Shown here one piece after another: positions 26,676-34,966 of a DNA stretch of 64,000 nucleotides. The position numbers and the translations under genes were made by a program. Origin of the DNA: CAYRTV01 sp964505785 (lineage in GTDB: Bacteria; Acidobacteriota; Aminicenantia; Aminicenantales; Aminicenantaceae). Position 1 is the stretch's first letter. Each line of letters starts with the position of its first letter. The stretch spans positions 1-64,000 of the forward strand of contig CAZDJZ010000015.1 in assembly GCA_964505785.1 (NCBI GenBank), in the 5' to 3' direction. The notes under the pieces were generated by a model that had not been told where the DNA came from, made no database searches, and worked only from the letters and a program-made list of their open reading frames with translations.

Positions 26676-27710
26676 TCAGGCGGGTCTTTCGTCCTGGCTG
26701 GTTTCGGGGACAACTGTTTGCTTTTGTATTTTCAAGTCCTCAATAACCCTGTCTATGAGATCGCCGGTATTTTTTCGCTCAGCTGAATCCAGGCCGATAT
26801 GAACGGTGTAAGGATACTGCTTTCGAATATCATTTTTATGCTGAATTTCCCGCAGTATACGCTGCCTGACATTTTCGGCTTCGTGTTTTTTTGTGTTGGG
26901 AAGAAGGATAACGAACTCGTCCGCACCATAGCGGGCGACAACATCGACCTTCCTTATTTGGCTTTTGATAAGGAAGGCCAGATCTTTCAAAACAGCATCT
27001 CCGGCCAAATTGCCGCTTTTTTCATTGATTTCTGTGAGATTATCAATATCCACCAATAATATGGCTAGGGGATTTCCGTAACGGTTGCATCTATCGATTT
27101 CCCTGGAAAAGATACCGTCGAAATTTTTCCGGTTAAAAACCCCCGTCAGCGCATCTTCATAAGATAAATCTTTGATTGCGCTGAGGTAATAAATTTTTTC
27201 AATGGTGAGCGCGGCAAATTCGGTGATGGTTTTTAAAATATTCACGTCCTCTTTGGAATACGGCTTTTCATCTTTCCGGTCGGTAAGTTCGAAAACACCG
27301 ATAATTTCATCATTGACAAAGAGAGGCGATGCGATTTGAGAACGAAAATTCATGCCGGTTATTTTTTGGAGGGTTTGGTAAAACCGGTCATCCTGGTCGA
27401 TGTCTGCTATAAAATCGGCCTTTTTGTTATTCATAACCCAGTTTGCCAGGCCTTTGCCCTGGGGAACTTCTTTTCCTTCCAGCAATTCGCTTTTTTCTCC
27501 ATGCACCAGCTTAAAAAACATCTGTCCGGTGTGGTGATTGCGAAGCAAGAGAGACCAGGATACCGGGGAAAAAATCTCTCCTATCTTTGTCATAACCTGG
27601 TTCATTGCTTCATTGATTGTATTGGAGGCCGCAGAACCCAAGTCGGTGTCAGCGAATAAGGATAGTTCCAGATAATCATCAATTCCTTGATAATTTTTCT
27701 TTTCTTGCAT
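26676..27710 (-). CDS. GAF-GGDEF protein, putative diguanylate cyclase with GADEF active site
   Basis: 344 residues. A GAF domain spans about residues 25-170 (SQIASPLFVNDEIIGVFELTDR is its core in two parts). The GGDEF domain follows: DALTGVFNRKNF, the metal-binding ILLVDIDNL, and at residues 262-266 GADEF in place of GGDEF. An RxxD inhibitory site (RKVD) lies five residues before it. The Gly-to-Ala change in the signature may lower activity, so it may be a weak cyclase or a c-di-GMP/GTP sensor. The start at 27710 has an AGGGG site; the frame continues to 27773 without support. It follows metH by 78 bp. Confidence 0.85.
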   Translation of the reverse strand: MQEKKNYQGIDDYLELSLFADTDLGSAASNTINEAMNQVMTKIGEIFSPVSWSLLLRNHHTGQMFFKLVHGEKSELLEGKEVPQGKGLANWVMNNKKADFIADIDQDDRFYQTLQKITGMNFRSQIASPLFVNDEIIGVFELTDRKDEKPYSKEDVNILKTITEFAALTIEKIYYLSAIKDLSYEDALTGVFNRKNFDGIFSREIDRCNRYGNPLAILLVDIDNLTEINEKSGNLAGDAVLKDLAFLIKSQIRKVDVVARYGADEFVILLPNTKKHEAENVRQRILREIQHKNDIRKQYPYTVHIGLDSAERKNTGDLIDRVIEDLKIQKQTVVPETSQDERPA

Positions 27711-27788
27711 GTCCTGCCCCTTTTTGGTTTGAAAATTCAGAAGGGATTTATTTGGGTATTCATGACTTAACATAAGCTGAGAGAAAAG

Positions 27789-30203
27789 TCAATTTTCTGA
27801 TAACAGGTCTTCAATTTTTTTGACGGCATCCATGGCGTCTTTTCCAACGGCGTCTGCTCCAATTTGTTCAGAAAACTGTTTTGAGACGGCAGCTCCGCCG
27901 ATAATAACCTTGATTTGGGGAGATTTCTCATTTCTAATCCGGATGACTTCTTCCATCGCATCCATAGTGGTCGTCATGAGGGCGGAAAGGCCGATAATAT
28001 CAGCGTTTTCTTTTTCAGCGGCTTTGACAATCATTGCGGAACTGACATTTTTTCCCAGATCTATAACTCTAAACCCTGAATTCCTGAGAACCAAAGCGAC
28101 AATGTTTTTTCCGATATCGTGCAAGTCGCCCTTGACCGTAGCTAAGATAATCTTTTTTTGCTTGGCATCCTTTTTTTTGCCGGAAAATGTTTTTTCCAGA
28201 ACCGCGGATGCCGTCTCCATGGCCTCTGCGGACATGATCAGCTGAGGAAGAAAATAAATATTTTTTTCATAATAGTCTCCGGCTTTACGGAGCGCGGGGG
28301 AGAGAACATTCTCCAATATGTCTAATCCTTTACGTCCGGTTTGAATCAATTCACGGGTCCATTTTTCAGCCCCGGATTTTTCTCCTTCCAGAATGGCCCG
28401 GAATAATTTTTCTTCCGGTGTTCCCTGAGGAGAAAGGGGGCCGGCTTCCAATGGTTGCTTTTGCCGGCTGAACTTCTCTAAAAAAATCCGCATTCCTCTA
28501 TCTCTGCCGGTAACGGCATCGGCAGCCTTAACTAATTCCATCATATCTGTATCCCGGGGGTTTAAGATTGCGGCATCCAACCCGGCTTGCATAGCCATCA
28601 TAAGAAAAGTTTGATTGAGTCTCTTCCTGAGAGGCAATCCAAAGGAGAAATTAGAAAGACCGACAACTGAAGCAATCCCTAAAGTGGAAGCTTGGGAAAT
28701 GACTTTTAATGTTTCATTTGCGCCTTTAGGGGAAGATGCGGATAGAGTCAAGGTCACAGGGTCCATTATCAGATCATTAAGGGTTAGACCCGCAGACAGG
28801 GCTTCCTGAATGAGTTTTTCAATGATGGCAAGCCTGTCTGCTGCCGAATCCGGAATTCCGTTTTCATTCATTGCAAGCAGGACCGCACCGGCTCCGAATT
28901 TTTTCGCCAAAGGCAGCAAGGTTTGCATATTATGCCTTTCAGCATTGACAGAATTGATAACCGGCTTTCCGCCATAGAGGAGCAAGGCTTTTTCCAGGGA
29001 TTCCGGGTTGGAATTATCCAGAAAAAGCGGACATTTTGTGACTGATTGAATATTCTTGACAGCTTCTGCGAAAAAAGCCGGATTCTTTTCTCCCGTTTTA
29101 CCTAGATTGAGATCAAGCGCATGAGCTCCGGCTTTTTCCTGTTCGCGTGCCAGCCTTCGGGCTCCTTCCAGTTTTCGAGCCTTGAATTCGCGATCCAGTT
29201 TTTTTGATGCAAATGGATTAATATTTTCGCCTACGATTATTAATGGACGGCCATGGCTTGCCAGAATATGGGCATTACGGCTGGACGCACGGAATCCTTC
29301 TTCCCAAGAGCCCGGTTCCGCCGGTTTTTTCCCCTTCAGGCGTTTGGCGATCTCTGCGATATGAGCTGGAGTGGTTCCGCAGCAGCCTCCAATAATGGAG
29401 GCGCCTTTTTGATAAAACCCTTCTGCATATCCGGCATATTGAACAGGCGTGAGGGGGAATACAACCCGCTTTCCTTTTTTTTCTGGTTCACCTGCGTTGG
29501 CATAAGCAATGAGAGGTTTCCGGATATGGGAAAGGGTTTTATCGATCATATCCGCATATCCTTCCGGGTGCCGGCCGCAATTTATTCCGTATATATCCGC
29601 TGCTCCTGCGGCAAAAGTGACCGCGGCCGCTTCAGGTCCCGAACCGCTTACGGTGCGGTTTCCTTTCAGGGGAAAAGTCATTGAAACCGCAACCGGAAGC
29701 GGACTGACATTGCGGCAGGCTATCGCGGCCAGCTTAGCTTCAAGAATATCGATTTGTGTTTCGATTAAAAAAAAATCCACCCCGCCTGCAGCCAGAGTTT
29801 CAGCCTGTTCGGAAAAAGCCTCCAGAACTTCTTCTGGCTCAATTTCACCTAAAGGGCGAATTAATTTTCCTGTCGGCCCGATGGAGCCGGCGATAAACAC
29901 ATTGCGGTTTTTCCGGGCTGCTGAAGCCGCTTCAACAGCGGCCGAGTTCAAATCCCGGCAGCGTCCCGCTGCCGAAAATTCCTGTAATTTTATCCTGTTG
30001 GCGCCTAGAGTATTGGTTTCGATGATGTCCGCGCCCGCCCGAATATAGGCCTTATGTATTTCCCGTATTAATCCGGGTTCAGTCTGGTTCAAGTCTTCGG
30101 GAAAATCAAATACTTCTCCCGTTCTTTTCATTATTTCGGTGCCCATAGCGCCGTCCAGGATAAGAACCCTTTGCGAAAGGGCGGATAAAACATTATCCGG
30201 CAT
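27789..30203 (-). CDS. metH: Cobalamin-dependent methionine synthase without reactivation domain
   Basis: 804 residues. Domains in order: homocysteine methyltransferase (LILDGAMGTEI at the start; zinc cysteines in INCGRHPEG and GGCCGTTP, about 1-300), pterin-binding barrel (ENINPFASKKLD, DLNLG, about 330-590) and cobalamin cap plus B12-binding domain with D-x-H-x-x-G (Asp693, His695, Gly698). The fourth domain of the long MetH, which uses SAM and flavodoxin to reactivate oxidised cobalamin, is missing. This short form transfers the methyl group of methyl-THF to homocysteine and presumably needs a separate activator. The ATG at 30203 follows AAAGGA; a frame reaching 30323 overlaps the DUF4340 gene. 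It fits one-carbon flow from the glycine cleavage system encoded at 37146. Confidence 0.93.
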   Translation of the reverse strand: MPDNVLSALSQRVLILDGAMGTEIMKRTGEVFDFPEDLNQTEPGLIREIHKAYIRAGADIIETNTLGANRIKLQEFSAAGRCRDLNSAAVEAASAARKNRNVFIAGSIGPTGKLIRPLGEIEPEEVLEAFSEQAETLAAGGVDFFLIETQIDILEAKLAAIACRNVSPLPVAVSMTFPLKGNRTVSGSGPEAAAVTFAAGAADIYGINCGRHPEGYADMIDKTLSHIRKPLIAYANAGEPEKKGKRVVFPLTPVQYAGYAEGFYQKGASIIGGCCGTTPAHIAEIAKRLKGKKPAEPGSWEEGFRASSRNAHILASHGRPLIIVGENINPFASKKLDREFKARKLEGARRLAREQEKAGAHALDLNLGKTGEKNPAFFAEAVKNIQSVTKCPLFLDNSNPESLEKALLLYGGKPVINSVNAERHNMQTLLPLAKKFGAGAVLLAMNENGIPDSAADRLAIIEKLIQEALSAGLTLNDLIMDPVTLTLSASSPKGANETLKVISQASTLGIASVVGLSNFSFGLPLRKRLNQTFLMMAMQAGLDAAILNPRDTDMMELVKAADAVTGRDRGMRIFLEKFSRQKQPLEAGPLSPQGTPEEKLFRAILEGEKSGAEKWTRELIQTGRKGLDILENVLSPALRKAGDYYEKNIYFLPQLIMSAEAMETASAVLEKTFSGKKKDAKQKKIILATVKGDLHDIGKNIVALVLRNSGFRVIDLGKNVSSAMIVKAAEKENADIIGLSALMTTTMDAMEEVIRIRNEKSPQIKVIIGGAAVSKQFSEQIGADAVGKDAMDAVKKIEDLLSEN

Positions 30204-30222
30204 AAAATATATTCCTTTCAGA

Positions 30223-31587
30223 TTATTTTTCCTTTTCTGATTCGGCCTCTTTTTGTATCCATTCTTCTCTTTTCGATGGATAGTTCTGCAGAAAAGCTGA
30301 ATCCGTTTTGAAAAGATAGTCAAAACGCTGGTTTTTTATAATCACCTGATTGTTTTCCTCGTCTTCTTTGCCGATGAGGAGGGTGACGATCTCGGGTTCT
30401 TCCTTTTCGTCTGGAGAAGTTGCAATGGATATTTTCCGGATTTCACCGGACAGCCCGTATCTACCAGCATCCCAGGGTGGATCAATGAACTCGGCGGCTT
30501 CAAGATAGGACAGCTTACGCAGGAAATCTTCGATTTTTTGCGTGTCGGCTTCCGGCCCTTCAAGCGCGTCTAAATGCCAGGCGTTTTCTTTGTCTTTTAC
30601 GGCTGACAGAGTAAGCTCCCGGCTTTCAATATTTACCCCGGTGACTTCCCAAGTATAAAAATCGGCAATACTTTTTTCCCGCAGGCTGGAGACAGGTTTG
30701 TCTAACTGGTTCAGAATAGTGTCCGCAACCGTCACTATTTTTGCGGACTTATCCGTTGTGGCGTAAAGCTCTTCATCCATTTGATTAAAATGAAAATTCA
30801 ATTTTATATTTTCGCCGGGAATATTCAGTCCGGCCAGATAAGGCGGATTTTCGAGACCGAAATTTTGCATTTCTTCTTCGGACTTATCTTCAGAAATGAA
30901 TTCCTCTGCTTTTAATCCGGACAGAGAATCCAGGATTTGCTGAACAGCGGTTTTATCCGCCATTGACTCGACCGGTCCGGTCATGTACCATTCCCCGGAC
31001 CTTTTTTCTGCCTGCCAGGAGAATTCAGGTGTTGTCAAGCTCAAGGACTCCGCTTTTTCGGTATCGAACTGAAAAATATCTTTTTTGCGGAAATCCGCCA
31101 GTTTTTTCTCAAGTGCGGTATGGAGGCGGCTTGGAAGAAGAGCCACCCGGTTTTCATGGCCGAGCTTGGCAAAGTATGTATTATCAAGCGGGTTTTTCTC
31201 TCCGATATGGATGGCAACAGGTTCCTTCTTGTCTTGGTAATATAAGCGGATTTTTTGTGAGGGAATTCCATATTTATCAAGATCAGGCGATTCCGTTTCC
31301 ACGATTTTTTCATAGGTCAATTCGGACATATCTGAAGCTAGTTTCTCCACCTCGTTTTTATCCGCCGGAGCATTTAAGGGAGAGGTGATCATCCATTCCT
31401 CATCATTTTGCTTTTCCATGACGACAGTGGTCTCCCCGGTTTCAAATTCAATTTTTTCAACCTCGTAGGGGGGATTATTAACCAAATAGTCCGTGGTTTC
31501 TCCTTCTTCCGGAAATTCCACGACTAGGACAAAAACTAGAAGCGCGATAAAAGCGATCAGCAAAAAAAGCGTGGATCGGAATTTCAT
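30223..31587 (-). CDS. DUF4340 domain protein, partner of Gld-type ABC transporter
   Basis: 454 residues. One N-terminal hydrophobic segment (STLFLLIAFIALLVFVLVV) anchors the protein, and the rest is an acidic beta-rich domain built of repeated units of about 100 residues with IHIGEKNPLDN and VTLLIGKEDEENN as corresponding strands. This is the DUF4340 pattern. Such proteins typically follow GldG-like proteins in ABC operons, as here, and probably sit in the periplasm as part of the same machine. The start at 31587 has AGGAGG nine bases upstream and overlaps the previous stop by ATGA. Function is not established. Confidence 0.85.
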   Translation of the reverse strand: MKFRSTLFLLIAFIALLVFVLVVEFPEEGETTDYLVNNPPYEVEKIEFETGETTVVMEKQNDEEWMITSPLNAPADKNEVEKLASDMSELTYEKIVETESPDLDKYGIPSQKIRLYYQDKKEPVAIHIGEKNPLDNTYFAKLGHENRVALLPSRLHTALEKKLADFRKKDIFQFDTEKAESLSLTTPEFSWQAEKRSGEWYMTGPVESMADKTAVQQILDSLSGLKAEEFISEDKSEEEMQNFGLENPPYLAGLNIPGENIKLNFHFNQMDEELYATTDKSAKIVTVADTILNQLDKPVSSLREKSIADFYTWEVTGVNIESRELTLSAVKDKENAWHLDALEGPEADTQKIEDFLRKLSYLEAAEFIDPPWDAGRYGLSGEIRKISIATSPDEKEEPEIVTLLIGKEDEENNQVIIKNQRFDYLFKTDSAFLQNYPSKREEWIQKEAESEKEK

Positions 31588-33188
31588 AATGAACGCCTCC
31601 TGAGCCAAATAAAGATGCCGGTCAGAAGAACCGCCAACGGCAGAATAATCAGCGAAACAAAAAAGATCAGCCGGCCCTGGGTCGGTGTTAAATGAATGGT
31701 CCTCGGCTTGGAGGTTTTGGGCTGAATCGAAATCAAATCCGCCTCTTCGGTCAGCCAGTTCACAGTATTGAGAAACAGGTTTCCGTTTCCGGATAAATTA
31801 TAATAGGCATTGGCGGCGAAATCGGCATCCCCGAATACGGCCAGCCTGAATTCTTTTTGATCCGGTGGTCCTGTTTCTGCTTCAGGAGATGAATCCGGTT
31901 GATCTTCACCTGTTTCTTCAGCTTGCGGGGCAGGAATTTCCGGAGGTTCATCATCCATTTTCATGGATACAACCGCAGCCAGTGAAATAGGACCGGGCTT
32001 ATCCAGGTCTTCATTATAGCGGACTTCCTGCTCGTCAAGCTGGCGTTCCGACCAGGAATCTTGGCTGCTTTTGGCGATGATTTGAATGACGGCTCCTTCC
32101 GGAGAGTCTTCCGATTCATCAACAGACCGGGCATAGGGAAAAAAAGTAGCATAGCGGAAGTTTTCGGTTATCGGATGGAGTCCGTATTCGCTGACAACCG
32201 GCATAAAATAATCTCCTCCAAGTTGACGGGAAACGGGGTCAACCACCAGGTCATTTACCAGTTCAACGCCGTATGGGAGTAAAAACTCTTCCAAACCGGT
32301 TTGGGTTTCCGGTTCGACCATAAAAAAGACCCGGCCGCCTTTGCGGATAAAATCATTTAGAGCTTCTTTCTCAGCTGGAAGCAGTTCCTTTTTAGGGCCG
32401 GCAACGATCAGAACGGAAACATTTTCCCCCAGGCTTTCCGGCAGTGCCAGAGTTATCTTTTCCACCAGATAGCCTTGTTTTTCCAGCTCTTCCCTGGCTA
32501 ATGAATACCCCTGGGCCTCGGTTGCGTCAATGCCGGCTTCTCCATGACCCTCTAAAAAATAAACTGATTTTTGAGTTTTACGGGTGAGCTGGATAATGGC
32601 ATTGGTGAAATCTTCTTCCGAATAAGTAGTGATGCGTTGTTCTCTTTCTCCTTGTTCAAAAATAGTGGTCCCGTCATCGGTCACATTGTAGCGTTTAACC
32701 ATTCCGGGATTTGTGTCCGGTTCGATGAATTCATATTTAATTTTATTGGAATGATAGGCATAAATTTCCAGCATCCGCTCGACTTTATTGCGGTTAAAAT
32801 TATCCTGCCGGAAAAAACATTTGATTTGAACCGGCTCTTCCAGGTTTTTTATAACTTTTACGGTCTGACCGGATAAGCTGTGGAGTTTGGCTTCGGTGAA
32901 ATCGAAGCGGTGATGATATTTGGAAAAAATGTAATTGATCAGAACCAGAATGCCCAGGACGAGGATGATCACCAGAAGCATATTGCTGGAATAAATAAAC
33001 GCTTTCCGCTGGACTGTTTTCCGCATCCGGGAGAGATTCATCGCGAAGTAGGAACCAAGGGCGATCAAACCCGCCGCACCCAAAACAATAGGAACCGTTT
33101 TTCGGTAAGGCCAGATGAAGTAGGCTGTCAGCGCGGACAGGATCAGAACCACAGCAATATAATTAAGATTTTTCTTCAATTGGTCCAT
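31584..33188 (-). CDS. GldG-family ABC transporter auxiliary protein
   Basis: 534 residues. Three hydrophobic segments occupy the first 90 residues (IAVVLILSALTAYFIWP, VLGAAGLIALGSYFA, MLLVIILVLGILVLINYIF) and one lies at the end (LIFFVSLIILPLAVLLTGIFIW). Between them is a soluble domain of the ABC_transp_aux/IFT52-like type (VYFLEGHGEAGID, VLIVAGPKKELLPAEKEAL, GGRVFFMVEPE). An acidic, proline-rich insert lies near residues 405-445. This matches GldG, which works with GldA/GldF-type ABC proteins. It starts one base after the permease stop region with a strong GGAGG, so the genes are coupled. Confidence 0.88.
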   Translation of the reverse strand: MDQLKKNLNYIAVVLILSALTAYFIWPYRKTVPIVLGAAGLIALGSYFAMNLSRMRKTVQRKAFIYSSNMLLVIILVLGILVLINYIFSKYHHRFDFTEAKLHSLSGQTVKVIKNLEEPVQIKCFFRQDNFNRNKVERMLEIYAYHSNKIKYEFIEPDTNPGMVKRYNVTDDGTTIFEQGEREQRITTYSEEDFTNAIIQLTRKTQKSVYFLEGHGEAGIDATEAQGYSLAREELEKQGYLVEKITLALPESLGENVSVLIVAGPKKELLPAEKEALNDFIRKGGRVFFMVEPETQTGLEEFLLPYGVELVNDLVVDPVSRQLGGDYFMPVVSEYGLHPITENFRYATFFPYARSVDESEDSPEGAVIQIIAKSSQDSWSERQLDEQEVRYNEDLDKPGPISLAAVVSMKMDDEPPEIPAPQAEETGEDQPDSSPEAETGPPDQKEFRLAVFGDADFAANAYYNLSGNGNLFLNTVNWLTEEADLISIQPKTSKPRTIHLTPTQGRLIFFVSLIILPLAVLLTGIFIWLRRRSL

Positions 33189-33189
33189 T

Positions 33190-33957
33190 TTATCTCCACC
33201 TCCGGGATTGAATAACAGAATGAGTTAGAAAGAGACCCAGGAAAATAAAGCTGATGTAGTAAACAAGGTCGGTGGTATCCAGAATACCTTCGGTCATATC
33301 GCCGAAATGCTGGAAAAAAGATATATAATTCAAAACACTTTGCCATATGCCTCCGGCCGAATGGGCCGCCCAGTTGAGCACCCAGAAAAGAAGCAGCGCG
33401 CCAAAGGTCAGCATAGCGGCAACAATTTGATTTTCGGTCAATGAAGAAAAGAAAATTCCAATAGCCGTAAACGCCGCTCCTAGTAAAAATAAACCAAGAT
33501 AGCCATTAAGAAGCGGTGCCGGTTCCGGATTGCCGTAAGCAAAGGTGAATATGGATAGGAATCCGGTTAAAAGCAGCATAACCAGGAGAACAAACAAAGA
33601 GGCAAAATATTTACCAAGAATAATCTGATTAATCGATATCGGTGATGTGTAGAGAAGTTCGTCGGTCTTGATTTTCTTCTCTTCGGCGAACAAGCGCATC
33701 GTAATGAGAGGAATCATCAAAAGCAATATGATGCTGATATTATTAAACAGGGGAGAGTAAACCATTTGATTGATATTGAGCTGTTCAAGATACTGAGGAT
33801 ACTGCGCCAGCTGCATGGACTGCATGTTAAACCAGTTGATCAAGCTGTAAAAAAAGAATCCGACCAAAACCAGAAAAACGGTTATTGCGACATAGGCGAT
33901 GGGTGAAGTAAAGTAGGTCTTGATTTCTTTTTTTGTGATATACCATATATTTTTCAT
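33190..33957 (-). CDS. ABC transporter permease, GldF/ABC-2 type
   Basis: 255 residues with six hydrophobic segments, for example PIAYVAITVFLVLVGFFFYS, ISIILLLMIPLITMRLF, FASLFVLLVMLLLTGFLSIF and FISFIFLGLFLTH. The RLFAEEKKIKTDELLYTSPIS stretch (in parts) after the second segment is the conserved loop of ABC-2 type permeases such as GldF and NosY. It forms the membrane channel for the ATPase encoded at 33954, overlapping it by ATGA. What it moves is unknown; in Bacteroidetes the Gld set is linked to gliding, but many non-gliding bacteria have this four-gene version. Confidence 0.9.
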   Translation of the reverse strand: MKNIWYITKKEIKTYFTSPIAYVAITVFLVLVGFFFYSLINWFNMQSMQLAQYPQYLEQLNINQMVYSPLFNNISIILLLMIPLITMRLFAEEKKIKTDELLYTSPISINQIILGKYFASLFVLLVMLLLTGFLSIFTFAYGNPEPAPLLNGYLGLFLLGAAFTAIGIFFSSLTENQIVAAMLTFGALLLFWVLNWAAHSAGGIWQSVLNYISFFQHFGDMTEGILDTTDLVYYISFIFLGLFLTHSVIQSRRWR

Positions 33958-34883
33958 TGCTGGACTCCTCCTGAGACAACTCTCAGATAGAGCTCTTCGA
34001 TATTCATTGCCAGGGGCCGCATTTCCATCAAACCGAGATTATTCTCAGCAATTAGGCGGACCAGATTGTCCCTCAGATCGTGACCGGAAGGCCACTCGAT
34101 TTTTATGCCGTCGTCCTGAAGGGAAATATTGTTTACCCCTGGGATATTTTTCAATAAGGCCTGAGCATCTGCTCCGGTTTGACGCAGTTTGAGCAAAACA
34201 CCGTCCCTGCCTTCGCTGAAGGATGCGGTCAATTCTTCCAAAGATCCTGAGCGCATGAGATTGCCTTCATTGATGATGACGACTCCGTCACAGGTCTGGG
34301 TCACTTCGGCCAGGATATGAGTGGATAAAATGATGGTGCGGGACCCCTTCAGTGATTTAATCAGTTCTCTGATTTCACGGATCTGGGCGGGATCAAGGCC
34401 AATGGTCGGTTCATCCAGAATCAACACTTCAGGGTCATGGATCAATGCCTGGGCTATACCCACGCGCTGCCGGTATCCGCGGGAAATATTTTTTATCAGC
34501 CGCTTTTCCACTGCTTCGAGCGAGCTTATCTCAATGGCTTTGTCGACTGCCCGTCTGCGTTCGCCGGAGGGAATCTGTTTGATTTCCGCGACAAAGCTGA
34601 GATATTCCCGTACTGTCATCTCCGGGTATAACGGGACGTTTTCAGGAAGGTACCCGATGATCTTCTTGACTTCTTCCGGGTTTTCAAAAACATCCAATCC
34701 CGTCACCAGGGCTTTACCCATGGTTGCAGGCAAAAAACCGGTGAGAATGCGCATGGTTGTGGTTTTCCCGGCCGCGTTGGGCCCGAGGAGTCCCCAAATT
34801 TTGCCTTTTTCAATAGTGAAGGTTAAATCTTTGACAGCGACGAAGTCACCGTATTTTTTGGTGAGATGTTCAACTTCAATCAT
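33954..34883 (-). CDS. ABC transporter ATP-binding protein, GldA-like
   Basis: 309 residues. The ATPase motifs are Walker A GPNAAGKT (34-41), the signature loop written SRGYRQRVG instead of LSGGQ, Walker B VLILDEPTIGLDP and the switch His in STHIL. The last 80 residues are a small extension common in drug/lipid/Gld exporters. It energises the permease at 33190. AAAGGAGG stands at good spacing before the ATG. As the first gene of the run 34883-25590 it probably sets expression of the GldFG, DUF4340, metH, GGDEF and mutY genes, though internal promoters cannot be excluded. Confidence 0.93.
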   Translation of the reverse strand: MIEVEHLTKKYGDFVAVKDLTFTIEKGKIWGLLGPNAAGKTTTMRILTGFLPATMGKALVTGLDVFENPEEVKKIIGYLPENVPLYPEMTVREYLSFVAEIKQIPSGERRRAVDKAIEISSLEAVEKRLIKNISRGYRQRVGIAQALIHDPEVLILDEPTIGLDPAQIREIRELIKSLKGSRTIILSTHILAEVTQTCDGVVIINEGNLMRSGSLEELTASFSEGRDGVLLKLRQTGADAQALLKNIPGVNNISLQDDGIKIEWPSGHDLRDNLVRLIAENNLGLMEMRPLAMNIEELYLRVVSGGVQQ

Positions 34884-34966
34884 CCACTGCCTCCTTTGTT
34901 AAATATCAGTATTATTTTATCAGAAATAATAATATATCCATGATGGTGAGACTTTTCAACCCTTAA

